DNA of 51,364 nucleotides from a virus. The stretch spans positions 1 to 51,364 of IMG/VR virus record IMGVR_UViG_3300037153_000387; one strand, written 5' to 3'. Below, piece by piece: positions 43,863-51,364 of the stretch; positions within the stretch are counted from its first letter, which is position 1; the number at the start of each line of letters is the position of its first letter. Under the pieces are notes generated by a model, which did not search any database, was not told where the DNA came from, and worked only from the letters and a program-made list of their open reading frames with translations. A program made the position numbers and the translations under genes.

Positions 43863-44783
43863 CTATGCGATAATGTAAGACACTCGCAGACGATCTCCAG
43901 ACACCGGCGCTGTCAGATACGTGATGGTTCCTGCACTGATCGTATAGTCGTTACCACCGCCCGGCTCCTGAAGCAGACCATTGAGATAGACCTGCTCAGT
44001 TCCTGCGATGGGCGTGTTCGCGAGGGTAAAAGCAGTGTTGGCTCCGTCGATAGTTCCTGAGGGAGTCTCGCGCACGATGAACTTCGCCGGGTTGACCTTC
44101 AAGCCATTCGTGCCGACGGAAAGTGATGTGCCGTCGAGCTTGATGTTGAGGTTGTCTGACGTGATCTGGATGCCACCCGTGGTGGATACGTTCACGTCGA
44201 ACACGTTTCCCGTCAGTGTCAAACCGTTGCCACCCACATACGCAGCACCAGCCGAAAACTGCGCAAAGGTCAGTGCCGTGGTTCCAAGCGTGATAGGATT
44301 CGGCGTGCTGAGAACCCAGCCTGTTCCTACTTGCGTTGTCCCTTCCTCGACGAAGGTGAACATGCCTGAGGTTACTTCTGCCGATGTATCTGCATCGACA
44401 CTTCGTGCCCATGCACTGGCAGAGACAGTGTAGATGCCGTTTTCTGTGCCGGTAGTCTGATTCTTGAGCAGAACTCGGTCACCAGCAATCAGCGCTACAC
44501 CGTCAATTGTCTGAGTACCAGTCAGCGAGACGTTGGCTACAGAAGCCGCTCTGACTGAATTTTTGACGTCCAAGCCAGACGCCACAGAGTCAACATACGC
44601 TTTCGTCGCTGCATCATTCGCAGACGCAGGCGCCAAAAGATTCGTCAACTTGTGGCTGTTCATGGACTGATCAGCCGTGAAGTTACTTGTCCCGTCAGCC
44701 TTGATGATCGTCCCGTCGGCCTGCGCAGCAGTGACCGTCGCGTTGATAATCTGCTGATTACCACGAATCTTTGTAACGGCCAT
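43863..44783 (-). CDS. Tail fibre protein
   Basis: 306 residues. MAVTKIRGNQQIINATVTAA, then the fibre module MNSHKLTNLLAPASANDAAT plus KAYVDS, a central beta region (DRVLLKNQTTGTENGIYTVS), and a C-terminal module TIDGANTAFTLANTPIAGTE plus QVYLNGLLQ, which also occurs twice in the 48757 protein. Trimeric fibre piece; no enzyme motif. Confidence 0.82.
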   Translation of the reverse strand: MAVTKIRGNQQIINATVTAAQADGTIIKADGTSNFTADQSMNSHKLTNLLAPASANDAATKAYVDSVASGLDVKNSVRAASVANVSLTGTQTIDGVALIAGDRVLLKNQTTGTENGIYTVSASAWARSVDADTSAEVTSGMFTFVEEGTTQVGTGWVLSTPNPITLGTTALTFAQFSAGAAYVGGNGLTLTGNVFDVNVSTTGGIQITSDNLNIKLDGTSLSVGTNGLKVNPAKFIVRETPSGTIDGANTAFTLANTPIAGTEQVYLNGLLQEPGGGNDYTISAGTITYLTAPVSGDRLRVSYIIA

Positions 44784-44795
44784 GATAGTCCTCTC

Positions 44796-47018
44796 TTACG
44801 GTTGCGTTTCTTTCCAAGAACGAAGAGTAACGATCACCGGATAATTCGGTGTCGCGTTATTATTGCCTTCGCAGAAAAAGCCAATCTGTGTGGCTGTAAG
44901 AAAATCTGTGCGACTACCAGAATACATCGACATCCAATGCGCGCCATCTTCAGAAATCCAAAAGGAACGATTCGTTCCATCATCCACGATTCGAAACCAT
45001 CGAACAAGACGCTTCACTGGAATTGTATCGATATAGACAGAAACAAACACCGTCGGACTCGTCATCTTCGCGACTTGACACATATAACCAGTGCCGCCAT
45101 AGACGGTATGACGAATGATGTTGCCGCTACCATCTCGCAAACACATTCCATATGCGAGATAGTTCTTGTCCATCAGCGCGCACTCGAGGTATGCAGTCGC
45201 AGTGTAAGGAGCAGTCAACACATTCTTGACACGCATCCTCATGTTGTTGTTGGTGTCAGCCGGTGACGTGATAGTAATTGAATCCGGCAATACGTCGATC
45301 GTTGCGGTGCCCTGATTCACCCACGAGAAGGCGCCATCAGTTGGCGGGGTGAAGAGTGGATTCGTCGGGACGGTCACAGCGGTTCTCGCAAGGCCATACA
45401 TCCGAGCCCATCCACTCGCAATATTCCCAATGTCCAACTTGACACGTATCGCATTCACCGTCTGTGGAATCGTGCCCATGAAGTCGAAGCGATAGCGATT
45501 GCCGTTCGTATGTCCGCCTACAATGAAGCCATAAGCATAGAGATGTCCCCCACTGATGTGCAGGCGAATCGTTCCATATCCACCGGGGACACCCGCTGTC
45601 GTAGAAAAATCACCATAGAGCAAAAACTTGCTATCATTTGCTGAATTTCCGCCGGAGCCACTATCTGCCGCATCTCCAAAGTAACGGAGCGAGTAGCGAT
45701 ACCCGGAACTAAGCCACGTTGCCCCATTATCTGTCGAGACAAGGATGATGAGCTTCGTGGCGTTTGTTGCGGGCATCAGGCCATTCAGCGTAAGTTCATA
45801 CTCGTCATACGCAGACGTGATGACTGATGTGAAGTCCAGCGTAGCTGATGCTGCTGCGATCTGCTCTTTAAGAAAGACCAGCGCACCAGTCCCCGCTACA
45901 CCAGGTGTGAGCTTCGCTACGCCATAGAGACGAAAAAGACCAGACGCAATACTGCCAGAAGAGAAAAAGATCCGAACGGCATTGATGACGCTGTTTGATG
46001 AATATCGACCCGCGCCGATTTGATTATAGAAGTTTCCATCCGTCGAAAGTGCGCCAAAGTGCTGCAATGTCCGCTTCTGCACGGCGCTCGCCGGACTATA
46101 CAGCGTCACACGACCATTCGCTGCTCCAACCCCCGCCGTGTTGATCACGCCATTCGCTAGCGTGAATAGTGTCGTTGCCCCAAGATTGAGGTTGGCAGAG
46201 AAACTACCTTCATTAGTTTGATAAACGGAAGATCGATAATTCGATCCAGTATCAAACGTTGCTCCACCATCCGAAGACACGCGCATCTGCAAACTGCCGT
46301 TCGATACTGGTGCCGCGTCGATGACTTCAATCACGTATTCATCATATGCCGCTGTAATGCCGGTCAGATCTACCTGAGCAACGTTTGCAGCTACGACTTC
46401 ACTGATGAAAATCATCGAGCCGCCGGAGCCGCCACCCCCACCGCTCGATGCCACAGTGCCCCATGAGACACCGTCAGCATTCGTGCTATCTGACTTTAGG
46501 GCTGTTCCATCAGCTCCTACCGCCTTACGCTTCCACGTGGTTCCATCTGAGACTAGCACATCGCCTTTGACCATGGTGGTTGGAAGCGTAGTGCCGCCCC
46601 AATCTAATCCGTCTACTTTTGAACTGTCAGCTATAAGAGCTCTTGTATTAGCTCCAGCTGACTTTCGTTTCCACGTGACACCGTCTGAAACGAGAATGTC
46701 GCCCTTCGCGGGCGCATTGACATCAGCGGAGATGTTATGAAGCGGAAGTTTTTCGAGCTTACTGAGGGCGATTGCCGCCGTCGGCGAGATCTGTGCGTTC
46801 TTAATCGTTTCGTTTTTGATCTGCGTATCACCGCGGATCTGTCGAGAGTAAGTAGGTGGCGGAGGCGGAACGTAAAGCGTAGCTCGATATTGAGGAGCCC
46901 ACACGTCAGGAAATGTTCCAGGCACGGAAGGGCCGGGCACACCATGTTCGTATGCCACGCGCATTACACGCGAGTAAGACTTCGCAACGTTCAGAGTATC
47001 AACTTTGTAGGTGGGCAT
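44796..47018 (-). CDS. Tail fibre protein with internal duplications
   Basis: 740 residues, TAATG overlap with the upstream gene. Pro-rich segment YVPPPPPTYSRQIRGD, then two copies of KGDxLVSDGxTWKRKxxGA (near 105 and 150), a Gly-rich linker (SSGGGGGSGGS), and two copies of a domain beginning xAYDEYxxx and ending SxDxGATxx (near 225 and 400). The C-terminal 190 residues resemble a lectin-like beta-sandwich (FSWVNQGTATIDVLP, then YLECALMDKNYLAYGMCLRD). Carbohydrate binding is inferred. Confidence 0.8.
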   Translation of the reverse strand: MPTYKVDTLNVAKSYSRVMRVAYEHGVPGPSVPGTFPDVWAPQYRATLYVPPPPPTYSRQIRGDTQIKNETIKNAQISPTAAIALSKLEKLPLHNISADVNAPAKGDILVSDGVTWKRKSAGANTRALIADSSKVDGLDWGGTTLPTTMVKGDVLVSDGTTWKRKAVGADGTALKSDSTNADGVSWGTVASSGGGGGSGGSMIFISEVVAANVAQVDLTGITAAYDEYVIEVIDAAPVSNGSLQMRVSSDGGATFDTGSNYRSSVYQTNEGSFSANLNLGATTLFTLANGVINTAGVGAANGRVTLYSPASAVQKRTLQHFGALSTDGNFYNQIGAGRYSSNSVINAVRIFFSSGSIASGLFRLYGVAKLTPGVAGTGALVFLKEQIAAASATLDFTSVITSAYDEYELTLNGLMPATNATKLIILVSTDNGATWLSSGYRYSLRYFGDAADSGSGGNSANDSKFLLYGDFSTTAGVPGGYGTIRLHISGGHLYAYGFIVGGHTNGNRYRFDFMGTIPQTVNAIRVKLDIGNIASGWARMYGLARTAVTVPTNPLFTPPTDGAFSWVNQGTATIDVLPDSITITSPADTNNNMRMRVKNVLTAPYTATAYLECALMDKNYLAYGMCLRDGSGNIIRHTVYGGTGYMCQVAKMTSPTVFVSVYIDTIPVKRLVRWFRIVDDGTNRSFWISEDGAHWMSMYSGSRTDFLTATQIGFFCEGNNNATPNYPVIVTLRSWKETQP

Positions 47019-47893
47019 TAGCTTTCGTATCGCATCAAAAGTCCGCCACCACTAACTCGTTGAATCGGTCCGGGGAGAGTCGTGCCCATTGGAAGAAACG
47101 TATGCACAGATCCATACAGACTCAAACTGATGGTAGACAATGCCGTAATATCACCCGTGCAATATCCCATTACGTTCATTATTGGATTATAGAATTCTCC
47201 TTTCGTAAACAGCACTGGAAAGATACCGATTTGTCCACCACCCGAAGCTGAAGAGGCTGCTGGTCCTAAACAGCCCATGCTTCCTTCTTGCGCGGTAATC
47301 GGACCCAGAGGAGCCCACGCTTGCTGATACCATCCTCCGCTAACTTGGCCCTCGCGTGCGCACACGAGAACCGCTTCTGACGTTGGATTACCACCCGCGT
47401 CTACGGTCCGTTCGATTGAAAAGAACATACCAGCATTGGCACCCTGTGAACTACCAATCCAAAGTGACATGCAGAAACGTCCGGTATCTCCACAAAAATA
47501 GCAAGCCGAGGCAGCGGACGCTGGTGAGTAGCCACGGACAGACATTCGAGTCGTCGTCGTTCCCGTTAGTGTTCCGCTCCCATTGCTTCCGCTACTGATT
47601 GTTACGAAGATACCAGGAAAGCTCGTATTGTTTCCACAACCGTATTCTATCTTAATGAAGACCGGTGTCGTCGACTGAAAAGAATCGTTGAAACGCCAGA
47701 TTTCATATCCGGATACAGCATTAGCTGATACGGGCGGTTTAGTGACGGTCACCCAATCAATTTGTCCAGTATCTGTTGTTTGCACGAGTCCGCACTGACC
47801 TAGCTTCGTGCTAATCATTGAACCCCAGATGCGGAAAGCCGCATCTGTGCTCACGTCATTATTCGACAGGGCCATTCCAAAGTAACCCATCAT
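47018..47893 (-). CDS. Tail fibre/tip protein, tandem paralogue 2
   Basis: 291 residues from ATG 47893, directly after the stop of its paralogue; a second ATG follows at 47890. FRIWGSMISTKLGQCGLVQT, then DTGQIDWVTV, GYEIWRFND, a beta-rich middle, and LYGSVHTFLPMGTTL near the end align with the 47894 product along the whole length. A receptor-facing fibre or tip protein is likely. Confidence 0.72.
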   Translation of the reverse strand: MMGYFGMALSNNDVSTDAAFRIWGSMISTKLGQCGLVQTTDTGQIDWVTVTKPPVSANAVSGYEIWRFNDSFQSTTPVFIKIEYGCGNNTSFPGIFVTISSGSNGSGTLTGTTTTRMSVRGYSPASAASACYFCGDTGRFCMSLWIGSSQGANAGMFFSIERTVDAGGNPTSEAVLVCAREGQVSGGWYQQAWAPLGPITAQEGSMGCLGPAASSASGGGQIGIFPVLFTKGEFYNPIMNVMGYCTGDITALSTISLSLYGSVHTFLPMGTTLPGPIQRVSGGGLLMRYES

Positions 47894-48757
47894 TCACTCC
47901 CATCGAACAAGAAGACTGGTCGCCGTTGCCGCACGTATTGCTCCTACCGACCAAAGTCCAGTTCCAAGTGGATAGTATGTATGAGCAGATCCATACACGG
48001 TCACTGAAATCGGTGTGCCTGCCCCGACGTCGCTGTTAAAGTAAACAAGAGCATTCATGCCGGGATTATGAAAGACACCTTTGCTATGCCAAATCGGATA
48101 AAAGCTAATTTGTGAGCCAGATGCGCCAGTTCCCACTGCCGGAAGTAACGCACCACATGAACTTGCACTTTCTGTCGTAGCTCCGGTTGAAGTATTCCAT
48201 GCAAATTGTGCCCAGCCTGCGCCAGAAGACCCCCCTTGAATGCCAAGAATAGCTTCTCCTGTATCGTTACCCGATGCATCTTTGCTACGCTCAAAAGATA
48301 CGCCGCCCCACACGTTTCCTGAATTATATCCGCCAAGAAGACAAAAGAATCGATTCGGGCCTCCCGCAAAATAGTGGGTGAATGAACCAGCAAAATTCGT
48401 AACGTGATTGACGTTATACTGCGGTGAAACAGAACCTTGAAGTGCTCCCGCACCGTTTGTCGCACGTCCAAATTGAAACCAGACAGACGGACGGATATTG
48501 AGAGCTGCAGACCCGTAGTCTACTTTTAAGAAGACAGGCGCCGTCGTTTGTAGGACGTCATTAAAACGCCAGATTTCATATCCTGCTGATGTGTTGGTAC
48601 CAGACGGAGGAACTACGGTTGTCCAATTGATCTGTCCGGTGTCTGACGTCTGCACGAGGCCCATGGCAGCAAGTTGAGTGCTAACCATCAAACCCCAAGT
48701 TCGAAAGTCAGCAGTCGTGCCGTTCCACATGACGCCAGAAACAATCGCTGTAGCCAT
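47894..48757 (-). CDS. Tail fibre/tip protein, tandem paralogue 1
   Basis: 287 residues. FRTWGLMVSTQLAAMGLVQT, then DTGQINWTTV, GYEIWRFND, FFCLLGGYNSGNVWG, and VYGSAHTYYPLGTGL. Paralogue of the next gene, with the ends best conserved and the middle different, as in receptor-binding proteins under diversification. TAATG overlap with the collagen-like fibre gene. Confidence 0.72.
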   Translation of the reverse strand: MATAIVSGVMWNGTTADFRTWGLMVSTQLAAMGLVQTSDTGQINWTTVVPPSGTNTSAGYEIWRFNDVLQTTAPVFLKVDYGSAALNIRPSVWFQFGRATNGAGALQGSVSPQYNVNHVTNFAGSFTHYFAGGPNRFFCLLGGYNSGNVWGGVSFERSKDASGNDTGEAILGIQGGSSGAGWAQFAWNTSTGATTESASSCGALLPAVGTGASGSQISFYPIWHSKGVFHNPGMNALVYFNSDVGAGTPISVTVYGSAHTYYPLGTGLWSVGAIRAATATSLLVRWE

Positions 48758-51364
48758 TAGCTCTGCTCGTAGTCTACGGTGATAGAATCACCTGTTATCG
48801 GCGCATTGACCATCGTGAACGTATTCCCGCTTGTGACGCTGTAATCTGACACGTTATGCTGCCGAAGTCCATTCAGAAATACTCGTAGATTTATGAAGTT
48901 CAACGACGTGGTATAAATCTTGTTCGTGCTGTCAACTGCTCCCGTCGGAACTTCATCCCAAGTCGTAAGAACTGTAGAACCACCGCCTCCACCCCCACCA
49001 CTTCCGCCCGCCGCATTAACTGCCAGCATCCGGAGAAAACACGCGCCCTGACCCGACAGCGCGTTACGAATCGTTGCCGCATTCTCACCATTGAGGAATA
49101 CCGCATCAACAAAATCTCCAACAGTTAGATTGACATACGTCGTGCAGTTGCCACCACCGCCGCCAAGTCCACCAATCGCATCCGCAATAACCAGCGATCC
49201 ATTCTTCCGGAGTTGAATGCGAAAGATGCCGGTAGCAGTTTGCTGCTCACTCATGTATTGGCCGGTTACGGCATAGCGACCTGACGCCATACAGGTGAGA
49301 CGTGTAGGAAACGAACTAGAGTACGACCCATCAGGGTTATATTCGACACCGTCCCACGGCATCGCCGTCGGCACACCCGACGTAAGCGGATACGGTGTGG
49401 CCCGATAGACAAATGCACCCGTCGCTCCCGCACCAACCGATTTCCAGTCTAAACCGTCTGTTTTCGAACTATCAGTGGTGAGAATTAAACCATCTGCTCC
49501 TACAGGCTTCCGAAGCCAAGTAGTTCCATCCGATGTAATAAGAGCACCTTTAGTTGGCGCTGCCGGAGTCGTATCGGTATGAGTTGTTGACAGTAAGTTA
49601 TGAGGACCAGAACCGCTATGAGAATCTACGTAGGCTTTCGTCGCTGCATCCTGTGCAGATGAAGGATCAGTTACATTGGTGAGCTTATGACTCCCCATCG
49701 ACTGATCCGCAGCAAATGGCACCGTTCCGTCCGAACGAATATCGCCAGTTCCACTACTGCTATGAGCATCTACATAGGCTTTTGTCGCCGCATCCTGTGG
49801 ACTACCAGGATCCTGAACATTGGTGAGCTTATTACCTCCTAATGACTGAGACGCTGTGAACGGCACGGTGCCGTTCGCCAAGATAGCTCCAGATGGCGTG
49901 TGAGAATCTACGTAGGCTTTCGTCGCCGCATCTTGAGCATTTACCGGATCGGCAAGGTTGGTGGCGTTAAATCCCCCAAAAGACTCGTTAGCAGCAAAAG
50001 GAACTGTACCATCAGAACGAATATCCCCACCACCCCCAGTGCCACCGCCGCCACCACTGATAAGGCCGTAGTCAACTCGAATGATGTCACCAGGAACTGG
50101 CGGGTTGACAAAGGTAAAGGAAGTCGTTGTAGTCTCGTTGTAATCACCGCCGAGAGTCTGTCTGACGCCGTTAAGATACACTGCGAGGTCAGTGTAGTCA
50201 TCCGCGGTCGCATAGACGGTATTCGTTCCATTGATGGCTCCAGTAGGTGTTTCCCCTAATACGAGGGGTGTGCCAACACCATCGGCGCCATCAGCTCCAG
50301 GAGGACCAGCTGGTCCAGCAGGACCTGTTGCACCTGGAACACCAGCTGGAATCGTAAAGTCGAGAATAACAGCAGTCGTCGTTCCGGAGTTAACGACATC
50401 TGCTGGTGTTCCCGGAGCACCGGTCGTAGTCGTTCCAACATCAATTGTCGTGGGTCCACCCGGACCAGTAGGGCCGGTAGGACCTGTTGGTCCTGGGGGA
50501 CCAATAGGACCTTGGGGTCCAGTTGCTCCAGGCGGTCCTTCAGATCCTGTCGGCCCTGCTGGTCCGGGGGAGCCCTGGGGACCAGGAATACCAGGACTAC
50601 CGGATTTCCCAAATCCCCCTCCAGGGTTATGAGGAACTCCCCCGGATGTCGAATAACTGCCGGTCTTAGTTCCGTCCCCGCCTCCGCTTCCGGATACAGT
50701 GGTATTCTTTTTGCCGATTAACAGATCTTCAAAGCTCACCTTTTTCTTCGGTAAAATCTCTACCGAATAAACAGGAGAACTCTGCTGTTCAAATCGACCA
50801 ATGTTGACCGTCTGAATGTCAAAATCACCGTTAATGGCATCCGGCGGACCAAGATAGAATGGAACAATCTGGCCCACGTGACTGTTCGTATCACGTGTGT
50901 TATACGTGATTTTCGTGGTAATGCTGATATTCTTTGCTAGATAGCGAAGTGCCGCTTCGTGAAGATCTAACGCATAAAAGCCATCATCCTTTGTATAACC
51001 CTGAACAACACCATCATCTCCATGACCCAGAAAATCTCGGAGTTCAGCCTGAGATGCAGCGTCATATTCGATGATGTAGATGTTTACCGGATCTCCCTCG
51101 AAGACTGGAGCCTTAATTCCCACTACTCCGGTTAAAACATAACCTAGTTCATCCGCTGTATTCTCAGTGGGTAGCAGAGGAACCGACTCGTCTGATAGAA
51201 GACCGTCAACGAGAAGAACCTTGTCACTCAGTTCTTGATCTGAAGCACCATCGACGATTGTTCCACCTGTGGGAGGAACACTACCAATAAGAACAGACTC
51301 TTTCGGATTAAATTTCGCCGGAACCGCAGGATCGTTTATCTGTCGATAAACGTTGACACGAGTA
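48757..51364 (-). CDS. Collagen-like modular tail fibre, 5' end outside window
   Basis: At least 868 residues; the frame stays open to the window edge, so the true start is beyond 51364 (GTG 51123 is in frame but has upstream coding-like sequence, such as [15 protein letters not shown]). A globular N-terminal part precedes two Gly-X-Y collagen blocks (about 50453-50612 and 50277-50345). Then come a [20 protein letters not shown] module, three [12 protein letters not shown] fibre repeats, a [20 protein letters not shown] module, a C1q/TNF-like beta-sandwich section ([13 protein letters not shown]..., [12 protein letters not shown]), a Gly-rich hinge and a final [10 protein letters not shown] module. 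Trimeric host-binding fibre. Confidence 0.85.
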   Translation of the reverse strand, partial: TRVNVYRQINDPAVPAKFNPKESVLIGSVPPTGGTIVDGASDQELSDKVLLVDGLLSDESVPLLPTENTADELGYVLTGVVGIKAPVFEGDPVNIYIIEYDAASQAELRDFLGHGDDGVVQGYTKDDGFYALDLHEAALRYLAKNISITTKITYNTRDTNSHVGQIVPFYLGPPDAINGDFDIQTVNIGRFEQQSSPVYSVEILPKKKVSFEDLLIGKKNTTVSGSGGGDGTKTGSYSTSGGVPHNPGGGFGKSGSPGIPGPQGSPGPAGPTGSEGPPGATGPQGPIGPPGPTGPTGPTGPGGPTTIDVGTTTTGAPGTPADVVNSGTTTAVILDFTIPAGVPGATGPAGPAGPPGADGADGVGTPLVLGETPTGAINGTNTVYATADDYTDLAVYLNGVRQTLGGDYNETTTTSFTFVNPPVPGDIIRVDYGLISGGGGGTGGGGDIRSDGTVPFAANESFGGFNATNLADPVNAQDAATKAYVDSHTPSGAILANGTVPFTASQSLGGNKLTNVQDPGSPQDAATKAYVDAHSSSGTGDIRSDGTVPFAADQSMGSHKLTNVTDPSSAQDAATKAYVDSHSGSGPHNLLSTTHTDTTPAAPTKGALITSDGTTWLRKPVGADGLILTTDSSKTDGLDWKSVGAGATGAFVYRATPYPLTSGVPTAMPWDGVEYNPDGSYSSSFPTRLTCMASGRYAVTGQYMSEQQTATGIFRIQLRKNGSLVIADAIGGLGGGGGNCTTYVNLTVGDFVDAVFLNGENAATIRNALSGQGACFLRMLAVNAAGGSGGGGGGGSTVLTTWDEVPTGAVDSTNKIYTTSLNFINLRVFLNGLRQHNVSDYSVTSGNTFTMVNAPITGDSITVDYEQS
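49617..49938 (-). repeat. Three AATKAYVD fibre repeats
   Basis: Three near-identical DNA copies encoding [12 protein letters not shown] (about 49617-49655, 49762-49798 and 49901-49938), each preceded by a variant of GTVPFxAxxSxGxxxxTN. A related copy is in the gene at 43863. They could recombine with one another. Confidence 0.8.
50277..50345 (-). repeat. Second collagen-like block
   Basis: Encodes [20 protein letters not shown], a shorter Gly-X-Y stretch about 36 residues after the first block in the 48757 fibre. Confidence 0.8.
50453..50612 (-). repeat. Collagen-like Gly-X-Y block
   Basis: Encodes about 50 residues of Gly-Pro-X / Gly-X-Y triplets (for example [20 protein letters not shown]) inside the 48757 fibre. 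Such stretches form triple helices in phage fibres and differ in length through repeat slippage. Confidence 0.88.

Overview
This window is a segment of a tailed double-stranded DNA phage (Caudoviricetes). The evidence is dense, translationally coupled small genes (ATGA, TAATG and GTGA overlaps throughout), a family-A DNA polymerase, a primase-polymerase/VapE-type helicase, SF1 and SNF2 helicases, a phage tRNA-Glu, and a block of long tail-fibre genes. No portal, terminase, capsid or integrase gene is present, so this is only part of a genome. The host cannot be named. Shine-Dalgarno sites of the AGGAGG type and sigma70-like promoters show only that it is a bacterium with a standard initiation system.

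Layout. 1-1704: an unusual stretch with no convincing protein gene, full of palindromes, short repeats and predicted RNA structure, ending in an AT-rich zone. 1705-17618: early-type accessory region on the + strand, about fifty small genes (Zn-ribbon-like proteins, a lipoprotein, a ParB-like domain, a P-loop kinase, DUF3846 and DUF6166 proteins, an RHH protein) plus one SF1 helicase. Three paralogous genes (1705, 9629, 12633) share an RG-[ST]-[VI]-Y core; the last two sit between their own promoter and terminator. 17617-17908: a second strongly structured non-coding stretch. 17909-30288: DNA polymerase and a nucleotide/DNA modification cluster. 30289-38216: recombination/replication genes, a beta-helix protein, primase-helicase and SNF2 helicase. 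38216-51364: tail-fibre and tail-associated genes on the - strand, converging on a terminator at about 38.28 kb; the last gene runs off the window edge.

The most interesting content is 20554-28516. A thymidylate-synthase homologue (probably a dUMP hydroxymethylase), two tandem P-loop kinases, a separate helical-domain partner, an amino-acid:DNA-transferase-like protein, a PLP enzyme, a Rossmann-type protein and an HD phosphohydrolase together look like a thymidine hypermodification pathway. In known systems hmdU in DNA is phosphorylated by a 5-hmdU DNA kinase, the phosphate is replaced by an amino acid, and PLP or other enzymes tailor the adduct. A tRNA-Glu gene lies inside this cluster. The phage polymerase has lost two of its proofreading aspartates, while a DEDDh exonuclease is encoded directly after the thymidylate-synthase homologue.

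Regulation. Six intergenic promoters can be recognised; five share an extended TTT(T)C[AC]CTTGC box containing the -35, followed 17-18 bases later (one irregular) by a TAnnnT -10. They drive the paralogue genes, the kinase pair, the primase operon and others. Several classical U-tract terminators and a set of U-less hairpins separate the units. All assignments come from reading the sequence; no database or structure search was possible.
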